Below are positions 17,344-26,248 of a stretch of 64,000 nt of DNA, piece by piece. The position numbers and the translations under genes are program-made. The first letter of the stretch is position 1. Every line of letters starts with the position of its first letter. This stretch comes from Paenibacillus xylanexedens (lineage in GTDB: Bacteria > Bacillota > Bacilli > Paenibacillales > Paenibacillaceae), in contig NZ_VEIO01000001.1 in NCBI RefSeq assembly GCF_007680605.1, forward strand, positions 1,736,001 to 1,800,000, read 5' to 3'. The notes beneath the pieces were generated by a model. It searched no databases. It saw only the letters and a program-made list of their open reading frames with translations, and was not told the origin of the DNA.

Positions 17344-18618
17344 ATGAGAAACCTTAGAACCAAAAGCCTTAGAGCACCCACAAAGAACTTAGCACCCAAG
17401 AGTGTACCTTCGATCGCAATCCGATCCATGGACAAAGATTACGAACTGAATCGTTGGCTATGCGTTTCCGCACTTTTTATGGCATCTCTGAATCTAAGAC
17501 CTGTTGTTTCATCTATTGCGCCTGTCTTGGGAAGCATTCAACACGACCTTGGCCTAAGCGGCGCTGTATCGAGCTTGCTCGTTTCTATTCCGGTGTTATG
17601 TATGGGAATACTTGCTCCGTTCTCAGTTAAATTGAGTGAAAAATGGGGGATTGAGCAGGTTATTACCTTCTCCTTAACGCTGATTGGGGCGAGCACACTT
17701 TTACGCCTGTTTATCCATTCCGCTTCGTTGTTATTTTTCGCTACATTGTTATCCGGTGTGGGTATTGCTATGATGGGGCCCTTATTATCCGGCTTTATTA
17801 AGAAACATATGGCCGACAGAGCACCTTCCATGATTGCTATCTATTCTATGGCTCTAGCATTGGGCGCGGCACTTGGTTCAAGCCTTACTTCACCGTTGAA
17901 TTGGAAGCTTCATTCGTGGCAAATGTCATTATCGTTCTGGGTGATGCCCGTGATTCTCGCTTTACCCCTATGGCTTAGTATACTAAAGCGACATCCTTCT
18001 AGTTCTAAGACGAACTCAACCGTTGCATACAAAAAATTCTTAGAACTGCCTTGGCTAAAGAAAAAAGCATGGATTCTAGCTGTGCAATTCGGAATGTTAT
18101 CCCTTGTATTTTATTCCCTGTTAGGTTGGCTTCCCTTAATCCTTATTGGTGCAGGTGCTTCCAAACTTCATGCCGGGCTTATGGTTACTGTGTTCGCTTT
18201 GATACAAATTCCAAGTGGTGCCATTGTGCAGCAGTTACTTAAAAGTCATCCATCAAGAAGAAACTGGCTCATCGTATCCGCCATGATGCAGGCAGCCGGT
18301 CTGTTACTTCTGTTCTTTTCCACTTATTTATGGCTTGCTGTGTTTATTTGTGGTTTGGGATCGGGTATGCTGTTTGCACTGCTCAATTTGCTTCCGGTTG
18401 AACTGACTCATTCGCCTGAAGAGGCGGCCTCATGGGCCGCTATGACGCAGTGCATAGGCTTTCTAATTGGGGCAACTGGCCCATTCTTAACGGGTTATTT
18501 GTATGATCGTATGGATCACTTTAATGAAGGAATATTGGTCATGGTATCCACCTCTATAGCGATGGGAATCCTATCTTTAACTATGGTATCTAAAGAAGAT
18601 TCATTGGTTTTATCATAA
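17344..18618 (+). CDS. CynX/NimT-like MFS transporter
   Basis: 424 residues with twelve predicted membrane helices. The segment SLNLRPVVSSIAPVLGSI in helix one is diagnostic of the cyanate/nitroimidazole (CynX/NimT) branch of the major facilitator superfamily. The A-motif-like loop after helix two reads SVKLSEKWG. A basic stretch of about 35 residues precedes helix one, unusually long for the family, and ribosome binding upstream of ATG 17344 is weak. A start at Met29 (MDKDYELNRW) is possible. It is divergent from a MocR regulator and probably exports an amino-acid-like or amine compound under its control. Confidence 0.85.
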   Translation: MRNLRTKSLRAPTKNLAPKSVPSIAIRSMDKDYELNRWLCVSALFMASLNLRPVVSSIAPVLGSIQHDLGLSGAVSSLLVSIPVLCMGILAPFSVKLSEKWGIEQVITFSLTLIGASTLLRLFIHSASLLFFATLLSGVGIAMMGPLLSGFIKKHMADRAPSMIAIYSMALALGAALGSSLTSPLNWKLHSWQMSLSFWVMPVILALPLWLSILKRHPSSSKTNSTVAYKKFLELPWLKKKAWILAVQFGMLSLVFYSLLGWLPLILIGAGASKLHAGLMVTVFALIQIPSGAIVQQLLKSHPSRRNWLIVSAMMQAAGLLLLFFSTYLWLAVFICGLGSGMLFALLNLLPVELTHSPEEAASWAAMTQCIGFLIGATGPFLTGYLYDRMDHFNEGILVMVSTSIAMGILSLTMVSKEDSLVLS

Positions 18619-18677
18619 TAAAGCATACGAAACTTCAAAATAATAAACTGTAAAACAGAACCTGGAGGTCTATTTCT

Positions 18678-19532
18678 ATGAAAATTTTTGTTGCTGGCGC
18701 AAGTGGCGTTATTGGGAAATTGTTGCTTCCGCAACTCGTACAGGCTGGACACGATGTCATTGGCATGACGCGGAAAGAAGAGCAGAGACAGGCCATTGAA
18801 CAAACAGGCGCCAAAGCCGTTCTCGCAGATGTGTTCGATCGAGAGCAGATGGTAAGTATTTTAGCGGAAATTAAACCCGATGTTGTTATTCATCAACTTA
18901 CCTCATTAAGTCAAGGTAGCTCAGCAGAAAATGCACGCATACGCATTGAAGGAACCCGGAATTTGGTAGATGCTGCAAAACAGGCGAAGGTACAAAAAAT
19001 CATTGCACAGAGTATATCATGGGCCTATGAACCTGGCACAACTCCTGCGACGGAAGAAACCGCATTGGACATGTTCGCTCCTATGCCTAGGAATACAACC
19101 ATTAACGGCGTTGTAGCCCTGGAGGAATATGTAAAAGAAATTCCTGTGCATGTCATTTTACGATATGGTACTTTGTATGGACCTGCAACCTGGTATGCTA
19201 AAAATGGGGATACAGCAATAAAGGTCATGAACCAAGAAGTGAAGGCAACGGATGGGATATCTTCTTTTGTGCATGTCGAAGATGCTGCGAATGTTGCTTT
19301 GCTGGCGCTGGATTGGCCAACGGGTACGTACAACATTGTAGATGACGAACCAGCTAAGGGAGTGGACTGGCTACCTGTATACGCTCAAGCCTTAGGTGCA
19401 CCAGCACCAGATATTCAATCGGGAGCAGCCCAATGGGAGAGAGGAGCTTCTAACCACAAAGTCAAAAACGAATGCGGGTGGGCTCCAGAATATCCCACAT
19501 GGAGAATAGGCTTTGCTAAGTCGCTTCAGTAA
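18678..19532 (+). CDS. NAD-dependent epimerase/dehydratase-like SDR
   Basis: 284 residues of the extended/atypical short-chain dehydrogenase group. The N-terminal Rossmann motif is FVAGASGVIGKLLLPQL (GxxGxxG). A TRKEEQ segment follows the second strand, suggesting NADP preference, and HQLTSLSQGS follows the fourth strand. The central Tyr/Lys pair is atypical: the expected YxxxK site reads VVALEEYVKE. The start ATG 18678 has GGAGG upstream, and a terminator follows. It lies 59 bp after the CynX-like gene on the same strand. The substrate is unknown. Confidence 0.85.
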   Translation: MKIFVAGASGVIGKLLLPQLVQAGHDVIGMTRKEEQRQAIEQTGAKAVLADVFDREQMVSILAEIKPDVVIHQLTSLSQGSSAENARIRIEGTRNLVDAAKQAKVQKIIAQSISWAYEPGTTPATEETALDMFAPMPRNTTINGVVALEEYVKEIPVHVILRYGTLYGPATWYAKNGDTAIKVMNQEVKATDGISSFVHVEDAANVALLALDWPTGTYNIVDDEPAKGVDWLPVYAQALGAPAPDIQSGAAQWERGASNHKVKNECGWAPEYPTWRIGFAKSLQ

Positions 19533-19600
19533 ACTTTCTCGCTATGAGCATGGTAACCAAGAATCGGGAATACAAAAACTCGTAAAAAGCTAGAATGCGA

Positions 19601-19632
19601 AAGGAGTCCCTCAAAAGGGGACTCCTTCTTTT
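19601..19632 (+). terminator. Intrinsic terminator
   Basis: AAGGAGTCCC (19601-19610) pairs with GGGACTCCTT (19618-19627), followed by CTTTTAA. It lies between the SDR gene and the leftward flavin reductase gene. Confidence 0.85.
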
Positions 19633-19655
19633 AACCCTATTCAGACAATTTAGTT

Positions 19656-20228
19656 CTACTTCGGTCTATTAAGATACAATGGATGGTTCTTTTCCGGACT
19701 TTCGTGATTTAGTATTTTGTAGGTGGACTGGCCTGTATATAATGGAATCTGGAGCTTTGAGAAGTCGGGGAGTCCATTCTCTAAAAAGCATGGATCATCT
19801 CTATACCGTTGTACAATTTCTCCTGCGATCCACTCATGGTCGCCAAAGCTTGTAATGCTCAACGTACGGCATTCATAAGCAAAATAGGCATCCGTGAGAA
19901 CAGGTATATCGACTTGAAGTCCTTCTTCATACTTAATATTGAATTCCTTGAATTTGTCCAGATCTCTCCCACTGTATGTTCCAACGGCTTGAATTATTTC
20001 TGAACAATGTGCAGGTAAAAAGTGTACACCGAATACTCCGCTTTGCTCTATTAATGTATAGGTATAGGTCTCCTTGCGAAGCGATATACCATATATTCCT
20101 GGCGAAGAGCCGATGTACGTATGCCATCCAGAAGCCATAATATTTTGTCGCCCCTCATGGCGCGAAGTCACTATGGCAACCATTCCGGGATATGAATACC
20201 ATGATTCGTCTTGGATCGGATGTCGCAT
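19656..20228 (-). CDS. Flavin reductase-like FMN-binding protein
   Basis: 190 residues of the flavin reductase domain family (FMN-binding split barrel). Typical elements are MVAIVTSRHEGRQNIMASGW near the N-terminus, GISLRKETYTYTLIEQSGVF, and the late YFAYECRTLSITSFGDHEW. Members reduce FMN with NAD(P)H or act as flavoprotein oxygenase partners. ATG 20228 follows AAAAGGAGTG at ideal spacing; the frame extending to 20258 is upstream of the ribosome binding site. A run of eleven G bases lies 38 bp upstream of the start, within the probable leader or promoter. Confidence 0.88.
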   Translation of the reverse strand: MRHPIQDESWYSYPGMVAIVTSRHEGRQNIMASGWHTYIGSSPGIYGISLRKETYTYTLIEQSGVFGVHFLPAHCSEIIQAVGTYSGRDLDKFKEFNIKYEEGLQVDIPVLTDAYFAYECRTLSITSFGDHEWIAGEIVQRYRDDPCFLENGLPDFSKLQIPLYTGQSTYKILNHESPEKNHPLYLNRPK

Positions 20229-20265
20229 GAAAATCACTCCTTTTAACCGATTTTTCAACAGGGTT

Positions 20266-20276
20266 GGGGGGGGGGG
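20266..20276. repeat. Homopolymeric G tract (11 G)
   Basis: Eleven consecutive G bases lie between the flavin reductase gene and the decayed leucine-rich-repeat fragment. Such tracts are rare in this window and prone to slippage or to sequencing error. Confidence 0.8.
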
Positions 20277-20291
20277 CTAATTAGAATTTCA

Positions 20292-20486
20292 CTAGTCCAC
20301 TTTATTGATCTTTAGGAATCGTTTCAAGCACAGCAAGCTGGCGAGCAAACTTGTAAGATTCCGTAAATTTTTTAGAGGTCCTAGATCTCTTATTTGGTTA
20401 TCATTAATCAATAAACTTTCCAAATTGCGTAATCCTGAAATCCTTATATGCTTTAACAATAAAGAATATACCATAATCTGGAGCAT
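20292..20486 (-). pseudogene. Fragment of a leucine-rich-repeat protein
   Basis: About 64 residues on the minus strand contain one and a half internalin-like repeats: ISGLRNLESLLINDNQIRD followed by GPLKNLRNLTSL, matching the LxxLxxLxLxxNxIxDLxPLxxLxxL pattern. The preceding and following residues do not continue the repeat, there is no ribosome binding site, and the space upstream (74 bp to the next gene) cannot hold the rest. It looks like a leftover of a deleted, larger LRR gene. Confidence 0.6.
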
Positions 20487-20560
20487 AGTACATTGTCATA
20501 TAGTCATAATAGTATGCATTTAAATTAATAGCATTATTTTATCTGGATGGGAGCTTAAAG

Positions 20561-20887
20561 ATGGCATTTAGAATTGTCGGAGAATTAGAAAACAAATTGA
20601 TTATCTACGGATACAGGAAATCCTTGGGATCGCGCACTTATTTACCTTTTCTCCCCGAAGCTCTCTCTACTGAATTTACAGATGCTGAAACGGTGCTAGA
20701 GCGACACAGTAAAGAACAAATGATTTATCAAATTTATTACTGGATTGAAGGAGAGGGAGAATTCATTTTGCGAATAATTGTCTCGTATTGGGATGATTCA
20801 ATAACCATCCTTGCAGATGATGCTAAAATTGCGGTACGAGCCTATAATGCTCTGTGCGAAAGTCTGGCTCGTTGGCAGTTACAGTGA
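20561..20887 (+). CDS. Hypothetical protein of 108 residues
   Basis: A compact soluble protein beginning MAFRIVGELENKLIIYGYRK, with a central MIYQIYYWIEGEGEFILRII and an Ala-rich last helix. No cysteine catalytic motif, signal peptide or membrane helix is seen. GGGAG lies 9 nt upstream of ATG 20561. The predicted mixture of beta strands and one C-terminal helix would suit a small alpha/beta fold. I do not recognise the family. It follows the decayed leucine-rich-repeat fragment and precedes the glycine acetyltransferase gene at some distance, so it is probably expressed alone. Confidence 0.65.
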   Translation: MAFRIVGELENKLIIYGYRKSLGSRTYLPFLPEALSTEFTDAETVLERHSKEQMIYQIYYWIEGEGEFILRIIVSYWDDSITILADDAKIAVRAYNALCESLARWQLQ

Positions 20888-20957
20888 AGCTAACTTGGAA
20901 TAGTAACTTAACTCATTACTTGAAGCTTTAATAATTGAAAAAATAAACAAAGATTAG

Positions 20958-20993
20958 TAGCGATTGTTTCCGGGAATAAGCAAGCAATCGCTA
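20958..20993 (+). terminator. Hairpin after the hypothetical gene
   Basis: TAGCGATTG (20958-20966) pairs with CAATCGCTA (20985-20993), with an 18-nt loop. No T-tract follows, so it may be a weak terminator or a leader structure of the kbl gene. Confidence 0.4.
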
Positions 20994-21153
20994 TGTGTAT
21001 TTGCGGATATTTTGGCTTTTTGTCCTCCACATGTGTACAAACGACGAAAAAGATGCTACATTGAAATCAGTATAACTCCTTTTATAACAAGGTTTTTCAA
21101 GGGAATAACATGTCTCCTGTACAAGGACACTCGTATATCGAGGAGGGAATAGA

Positions 21154-22344
21154 ATGTCAAGCAAAGCATTGGATCATTTTTTAAGTTCGAACATCGAAGA
21201 TCTGAAGACCAGAGGTCTATATAACGTTATCGATACGCTACAGGGTGCAAATGGTCCAGTTATTCGAATCGACGGAAAGTCTCTAATTAATTTGTCTTCT
21301 AATAACTATTTGGGACTGGCAACAGATTATCGCCTGATTGACGCTTCGGTTAAGGCAGCGCAGACATACGGGGCAGGAGCAGGCGCTGTGAGAACCATTA
21401 ATGGTACGATGGATCTTCATATTGAGCTTGAAGAAAAACTTGCCCTTTTCAAAAAAACGGAAGCCGTTATCGTGTATCAATCGGGGTTTAACTGCAATAT
21501 GGCTGCTATATCCGCAGTAATGGATCAGCATGATGCGATTTTATCAGATGAGCTGAACCACGCTTCAATTATTGATGGCTGCCGCTTGTCGAGAGCCAAG
21601 GTGATCCGCTTTAAACATTCGGATATGAACGATTTAAGACAGAAGGCGAACGAGGCCAAGGAATCCGGTCAGTATCATAAAATTATGGTCATCACCGACG
21701 GGGTTTTCTCCATGGATGGTGATATCGCAAAGTTGCCCGAAATCGTGAAAATAGCAGAAGAATTCGATCTGATTACGTATGTGGACGATGCCCACGGTTC
21801 AGGCGTTCTCGGAGCAGGTGCGGGAACCGTGAAGCATTTTGGATTGTCCGACCGCATCGACTTTCAAATTGGCACTCTCTCCAAGGCAATCGGCGTTGTC
21901 GGCGGTTATGTCGCGGGTAAAAAACAACTGATTGAATGGTTGAAGCTGAGAAGCCGTCCGTTTCTATTCTCGACATCGCTGCCTCCGGCTGTAATCGCTT
22001 CTTGTAGTGCTTCTGTCGACATTTTAATGAATGACAAAGAACTGATCGAGAAGCTGTGGGAGAACGGCAATCATTTAAAAAACGGCTTGAGTCGGCTTGG
22101 GTATAATGTAGGCCAAAGCGAAACACCGATCACACCTTGTATCATTGGCGATGAAGTAACCACCCAACAGTTTAGCAAACGGCTCTATGAAGAAGGCGTT
22201 TACGCCAAGGCAATCCTGTTCCCTACGGTTCCGAAAGGAACCGGAAGAATACGCAACATGCCGACTGCTGCCCATTCCAAGGAGATACTGGATCAGGTCA
22301 TCTCCGTTTATGCGAAAGTTGGCAACGAAATGAAGCTGATTTAG
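21154..22344 (+). CDS. kbl: Glycine C-acetyltransferase (2-amino-3-ketobutyrate CoA ligase)
   Basis: 396 residues, the usual length for this fold-type I PLP enzyme of the alpha-oxoamine synthase family. The PLP-lysine is Lys244 in [12 protein letters not shown]. Cofactor-binding [10 protein letters not shown] and [23 protein letters not shown] N-terminus are typical of Kbl. It cleaves 2-amino-3-ketobutyrate with CoA to glycine and acetyl-CoA, the second step of threonine catabolism. AGGAGGG precedes ATG 21154. The next gene encodes the short-chain-type threonine dehydrogenase that makes its substrate, which strongly supports Kbl rather than a biotin- or serine-palmitoyl-type relative. Confidence 0.94.
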   Translation: MSSKALDHFLSSNIEDLKTRGLYNVIDTLQGANGPVIRIDGKSLINLSSNNYLGLATDYRLIDASVKAAQTYGAGAGAVRTINGTMDLHIELEEKLALFKKTEAVIVYQSGFNCNMAAISAVMDQHDAILSDELNHASIIDGCRLSRAKVIRFKHSDMNDLRQKANEAKESGQYHKIMVITDGVFSMDGDIAKLPEIVKIAEEFDLITYVDDAHGSGVLGAGAGTVKHFGLSDRIDFQIGTLSKAIGVVGGYVAGKKQLIEWLKLRSRPFLFSTSLPPAVIASCSASVDILMNDKELIEKLWENGNHLKNGLSRLGYNVGQSETPITPCIIGDEVTTQQFSKRLYEEGVYAKAILFPTVPKGTGRIRNMPTAAHSKEILDQVISVYAKVGNEMKLI

Positions 22345-22380
22345 TTGCACTACGGGAGTCTATTTCGGGAGGGATGTCTT

Positions 22381-23340
22381 ATGAAAAAGATATTGGTGAC
22401 CGGAGCACTGGGCCAGATCGGTTCTGAGTTAGTTGTTAAATTACGTGAAATTTATGGTGCGGATCACGTTGTTGCTACGGATCTCAGGTCATCATCCCAC
22501 GAAATTACCCGATCCGGACCATTCGAAGTGCTGGATGTGACAAATGATAAGGCCATGTTTGAAATCGCCAAACGGTACGAAGTAGATACCGTCATGCATT
22601 TGGCTGCGCTACTGTCGGCTACGGCAGAGGAGAAACCTCTGCTTGCCTGGAATTTGAATATGGGCGGATTGATGAATGCACTCGAAATATCCAGGGAGCT
22701 CAGTTGCCAATTTTTCACGCCAAGCTCGATTGGATCTTTTGGCCCTTCAACTCCGAGAGACAATACCCCGCAGGATACAATCCAGAGGCCCAATACGATG
22801 TACGGCGTGAACAAGGTGTCCGGCGAACTACTTTGTGATTATTATTTTTATAAGTACGGTCTGGATACGAGGGGGTTACGATTCCCCGGATTGATATCTT
22901 ATATGACACCTCCCGGTGGAGGAACGACGGATTACGCGGTGGAAATATACTATGCAGCTGTGACGACTGGCCGGTATACATCCTATATCGCCAAAAACTC
23001 TAACATGGACATGATGTATATGCCGGATGCCTTGAACGCTATCATCGATTTAATGGAAGCGGATTCATCCCGATTGATACACCGAAACTCATTTAATGTC
23101 ACCGCAATGAGCGTAGATCCGGAGGCTATTGCTGCAGCGATTCGGGAGGAGATTCCTGGCTTTATCCTCGATTATGATGTTGATCCGAAGAGACAGGCAA
23201 TTGCCGATAGCTGGCCGCATTCCATTGATGCGACGGCAGCGAAAACAGAATGGGGATTTCATGCCCGTTACGACTTGAAGGCCATGACGAAGGATATGCT
23301 CTCACAACTAAGTGAGAGACAAATACTTCGCAAAGCTTAA
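22381..23340 (+). CDS. tdh: L-threonine 3-dehydrogenase, short-chain (epimerase-like) type
   Basis: 319 residues of the extended SDR family. N-terminal ILVTGALGQIGSELV binds NAD. The Ser/Tyr/Lys triad is visible in TPSSIGSFGPSTPRDNTPQD and TMYGVNKVSGE, and the segment RFPGLISYMTPPGGGTTDYA is characteristic of GalE-like threonine dehydrogenases. It oxidises L-threonine to 2-amino-3-ketobutyrate in the cytoplasm. ATG 22381 is the start (GGGAGGG upstream); the frame's TTG at 22345 directly abuts the kbl stop. With kbl it forms a two-gene threonine-to-glycine operon closed by a terminator. Confidence 0.93.
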   Translation: MKKILVTGALGQIGSELVVKLREIYGADHVVATDLRSSSHEITRSGPFEVLDVTNDKAMFEIAKRYEVDTVMHLAALLSATAEEKPLLAWNLNMGGLMNALEISRELSCQFFTPSSIGSFGPSTPRDNTPQDTIQRPNTMYGVNKVSGELLCDYYFYKYGLDTRGLRFPGLISYMTPPGGGTTDYAVEIYYAAVTTGRYTSYIAKNSNMDMMYMPDALNAIIDLMEADSSRLIHRNSFNVTAMSVDPEAIAAAIREEIPGFILDYDVDPKRQAIADSWPHSIDATAAKTEWGFHARYDLKAMTKDMLSQLSERQILRKA

Positions 23341-23380
23341 AGATACGTTGAATTCGTTGTATAAAGCGAGTAGAAATGCA

Positions 23381-23440
23381 AAAGAAGCTGCATCAAGAGG
23401 TTGGGCGTTACCACGACCTTTTGTTGTAGCTTCTTTTTTT
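23381..23440 (+). terminator. Terminator of the kbl-tdh operon
   Basis: AAAGAAGCTG (23381-23390) pairs with the AGCTTCTTT region (23428-23436), with an interrupted inner stem, followed by a T-run. Confidence 0.75.
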
Positions 23441-23462
23441 ATCCTCCAGCCCAGTCGTTTCC

Positions 23463-23936
23463 TTAGTCGGATTCAATTATGCTCTTGATATTTTTAATTG
23501 TTGAAAAGTGCATTGCTTCATGGTAAATCAGAAAACCCAGTAAATGTTCTACATTCGTAAAGCTAAGTCCTGTGGAAGACTTGTAATGAGGATGGATTTC
23601 TTCTTTCAATTTGCTTGAAAGTACCGATTCAACTCTTTCCATTTGTTCAGTTAACAGATCAATTAATTGAGACAACGTTGGAGCCTCTGTATCCCAGTCA
23701 GACGGTTTAGTTCCTGGATCAAACAAATTACTAAAATTAGCAGGATATTTGGTTTCTTCACCAGTAAGTTGGAAAGCGAACTTCTCATGTATAACATACA
23801 TGTGGCCCAGATTCCATTTTATATTATTTTTCAAACCTGTTGGAATGATTTCGGATGCAGAGTCATTTATATTCCTTACATAATCAACTGCCTGTCGGCG
23901 AACAAATTTCAATTGATCTGCGACAAAATGGCTCAT
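23463..23936 (-). CDS. DinB superfamily protein
   Basis: 157 residues of the DinB/YfiT-like four-helix bundle family. Metal-ligand histidines lie at the classical positions: WNLGHMYVIHEKF after helix two and LIYHEAMHFSTIKN in the last long helix. There is no fused domain. ATG 23936 follows GGGAGGTC. The catalytic role is unknown; relatives are thiol-dependent transferases. It lies downstream of the TetR gene on the same strand with a 59-bp gap, so it could be read from the TetR operon promoter. Confidence 0.85.
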   Translation of the reverse strand: MSHFVADQLKFVRRQAVDYVRNINDSASEIIPTGLKNNIKWNLGHMYVIHEKFAFQLTGEETKYPANFSNLFDPGTKPSDWDTEAPTLSQLIDLLTEQMERVESVLSSKLKEEIHPHYKSSTGLSFTNVEHLLGFLIYHEAMHFSTIKNIKSIIESD

Positions 23937-23995
23937 GTTATTGACCTCCCATAAAATAAAGTCGCTAATGAAAACGTAAGAGAAAATACTTCTGG

Positions 23996-24568
23996 TCAGT
24001 TGCTTTTAGAAACATAAGATGAGACTCGTTGTGAAAGATTTGCCAACGTACGTTCAAAGAAAGATTTGTCATTAAGCGCTCTACTCAGAACCAATGCTCC
24101 TTGAATACTAGCAATTATTTCCTCTGAAAGCTGATCAGCAATCTCTTTAGAGACACCTGTTTGAACTAGTGCCGCGCTTAAGGCTTCAATCCATCTTATA
24201 AAATATTGCTGAATTACAGTAGCGAATCGATCTCTTGTTCCGTCCAAAGCGAATGCACCAATAAGGCATATGCGCTGTCCCGATTGAAAATAAGTATCGA
24301 TCTCTTGCCACATATGATCAATGGCTGCCAGGGGCTCATTCTTTTCGAGCGGTTCAAAAATATTTTTGACAAACCATTGATCGATATGAGTAAGAATTTC
24401 AGCAACCATCTCATCTTTTCCACCTGGAAAGAAATAATATAAGCTTCCTTTTGATAGACGCGTACGGGCTGTAATTTTACTTAAAGATGCACCTTCATAA
24501 CCTAATTCACGAAATACCTCCGTAACGAGAGGGACGACATCCGATTTTTCAAAAACAGTACGTGTCAT
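23996..24568 (-). CDS. TetR/AcrR family transcriptional regulator
   Basis: 190 residues. The N-terminal TetR helix-turn-helix includes [20 protein letters not shown] and [18 protein letters not shown], followed by a ligand-binding domain like that of the LmrA/YxaF group (C-terminal [20 protein letters not shown]). Its ATG overlaps the stop of the upstream NTF2-like gene by four bases (ATGA), so both are cotranscribed from the promoter near 25062, which carries a 20-bp perfect palindrome. Autorepression through that site is the expected circuit. Confidence 0.92.
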   Translation of the reverse strand: MTRTVFEKSDVVPLVTEVFRELGYEGASLSKITARTRLSKGSLYYFFPGGKDEMVAEILTHIDQWFVKNIFEPLEKNEPLAAIDHMWQEIDTYFQSGQRICLIGAFALDGTRDRFATVIQQYFIRWIEALSAALVQTGVSKEIADQLSEEIIASIQGALVLSRALNDKSFFERTLANLSQRVSSYVSKSN

Positions 24569-25026
24569 AGGTTTAACTCACTTAGACTTGGGTGTTCAGC
24601 AGGGCGTGTGCCGAGAGGCCAATGAAATTTTCGTTCCGATTCCTTAATCGGCATGTCATTAATCGAAGCAAATCTTCGCTTCATCAACCCGTCATCAGCA
24701 AATTCCCAATTCTCGTTTCCATACGATCTGAACCAGTTGCCACTATCATCATGCCATTCATATGCGAATCTAACTGCAATACGGTTATCGGTAAATGACC
24801 AAAGCTCCTTAATAAGGCGGTAGTCCAGTTCTTTGGCCCATTTTCTAGTTAGTAAAGAAACAATTTCTTGGCGGCCTGTGATAAACTCGCTCCGATTTCT
24901 CCAATAACAATCTTCAGTATACACAAGTGAGACACGCTGAGGGTCTCGGCTATTCCAGCTGTCTTCTGCCATACGAGTTTTATGGATTGCTGTCTCAAGT
25001 GTGAATGGGGGAGCTAAATTATTCAT
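24565..25026 (-). CDS. NTF2-like (DUF1348/SnoaL-type) protein
   Basis: 153 residues with the nuclear transport factor 2-like fold of the DUF1348 family. Characteristic segments are [37 protein letters not shown] and [18 protein letters not shown], ending in [17 protein letters not shown]. Members are small cone-shaped proteins, often enzymes or ligand binders of unknown substrate. It is the first gene of a two-gene operon with the TetR regulator downstream (4-bp overlap). The TetR palindrome lies about 36 bp upstream of ATG 25026, implying inducible expression by the regulator's ligand. Confidence 0.88.
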   Translation of the reverse strand: MNNLAPPFTLETAIHKTRMAEDSWNSRDPQRVSLVYTEDCYWRNRSEFITGRQEIVSLLTRKWAKELDYRLIKELWSFTDNRIAVRFAYEWHDDSGNWFRSYGNENWEFADDGLMKRRFASINDMPIKESERKFHWPLGTRPAEHPSLSELNL

Positions 25027-25061
25027 TAGATTTTCCTCGCTTTCTAAACCTTTTGTATTAC

Positions 25062-25081
25062 TATAAACCGATCGGTTTATA
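25062..25081. promoter_or_regulatory. Perfect 20-bp TetR-type operator
   Basis: TATAAACCGATCGGTTTATA is a perfect palindrome immediately upstream of the DUF1348-TetR operon. The core ACCGATCGGT is typical of TetR/LmrA-like operators. Confidence 0.8.
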
Positions 25082-25312
25082 AAAGCAAGTTCAAATCACA
25101 ATACTTTAGCTGACAAACGTGAAGATCTTGTGGTGGACCAAATAGCAGAATTGGTATGTTGTAAAAGAATAAAAATGGTACTTACTTGATCCCAAATTAA
25201 AATGCTAACATATTTCTTAGATTACGATGAGTTTGACTCTGATGAAAAATACAAAGGCAAACACTCACTTCATGGTGAGTCTAAGCGTAGAAGAATTAGG
25301 GGGATTGATCTG

Positions 25313-25654
25313 ATGCTAATCAGAGAAGCCAATATAAAAGACTATCCACAATTGAGACAAATTTATCTAGATTCCCGTCGTGAGAGTTTTCATTGGGTTA
25401 ACACAGATGAAATGACACTTGATGATTTTAACAGGGACACATTAGAAGAACAAATCCTTCTTGCAGAGGAGAACTCCCATATTCTCGGATTTGCTTCATT
25501 ATATGTACCTAACCGATTTATTCATAATTTGTTTGTACACCCCACTGCTGCTGGCAAAGGTGTTGGCGATCTGTTACTCAAACGGGCAGCTGTTGTTGAG
25601 GAAGGAGAGCCTGGAGCGAAATATTGGGTTCTGATTTATGAGGTTCATACTTAA
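25313..25654 (+). pseudogene. GNAT acetyltransferase with probable internal deletion
   Basis: About 113 residues in an intact frame from ATG 25313 (AGGGGGAT upstream). The first 90 residues are a normal GNAT N-terminal half: MLIREANIKDYPQLRQIYLD, a central HILGFASLYV, and the acetyl-CoA pyrophosphate loop HPTAAGKGVGDLLLKRA. The usual next 25-30 residues (strand five, FYEKxGW helix) are missing. The protein jumps straight to a normal C-terminal strand, EEGEPGAKYWVLIYE. An in-frame deletion explains this best. It may be inactive, although the frame remains open and the next GNAT gene starts 22 bp downstream. Confidence 0.6.
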
Positions 25655-25676
25655 CATTAACGCAGGAGTGGTTACA

Positions 25677-26108
25677 ATGGATATTCGTGTAGATGATTTG
25701 ACCGGGGCACAAGTGATTGGGTTAATTGCAGAACATTTGCAAGGAATGGCAGATGACTCTCCACCAGAGAGCATTCATGCCCTTAATCTGGACGGTTTGA
25801 AGGCATGGGAGGAAGATGAGCTTCTTGGCTGTGGGGCTATTAAGGAATTGGACAAGGAACACGCAGAGCTAAAATCGATGCGGACTGCTAAAGATCATAA
25901 GCGTAAAGGTGTTGCTAGAAATATTCTTGCCCACATTATTGAAGAAGCTATCAACCGTGGATACAAAAGGATCAGTCTAGAGACTGGCTCCACGGATTCA
26001 TTTATTCCAGCTCGCAAGTTGTATGAAAATTTTGGTTTCACGTATTGTGAGCCATTTGCAGATTATATCCCAGATGGGAATAGTACATTTATGACCAAGG
26101 AACTGTAA
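25677..26108 (+). CDS. GNAT family N-acetyltransferase (YsnE-like)
   Basis: 143 residues, a complete GNAT domain. It opens MDIRVDDLTGAQVIGLIAEH, as in YsnE-type acetyltransferases. The acetyl-CoA motif A runs through LKSMRTAKDHKRKGVARNIL, and the C-terminal LYENFGFTYCEPFADY is the expected beta-bulge and Tyr region. It transfers acetyl from acetyl-CoA to a small amine; the substrate is unknown. ATG 25677 has CAGGAG 9 nt upstream. It follows the shortened GNAT gene by 22 bp and ends at a hairpin shared with the convergent TetR gene. Confidence 0.9.
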   Translation: MDIRVDDLTGAQVIGLIAEHLQGMADDSPPESIHALNLDGLKAWEEDELLGCGAIKELDKEHAELKSMRTAKDHKRKGVARNILAHIIEEAINRGYKRISLETGSTDSFIPARKLYENFGFTYCEPFADYIPDGNSTFMTKEL

Positions 26109-26141
26109 ACCTTTCCTAAATGTGAAGATATAACAAACAGA

Positions 26142-26183
26142 AACCGACCTTACTCCATTGTTGGAGAATTTAAGGCCGGTTAT
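26142..26183. terminator. Hairpin terminator between convergent genes
   Basis: AACCG-A-CCTTA...CTCC pairs with GGAG...TTTAAGG-C-CGGTT with small internal bulges. It is followed by ATTCGTTATTCC rather than a pure T-tract. It serves the GNAT gene and perhaps the convergent TetR gene. Confidence 0.65.
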
Positions 26184-26248
26184 TCGTTATTCCATGGCGA
26201 GATTTTGGTTTCAGCAAATTATTACTAGTCCTAACAGCATGCATCACT

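Noticed and set aside
21000..21153. Possible glycine riboswitch upstream of kbl-tdh
   Set aside because: No tandem conserved aptamer pattern or terminator is visible; only one hairpin lies further upstream.
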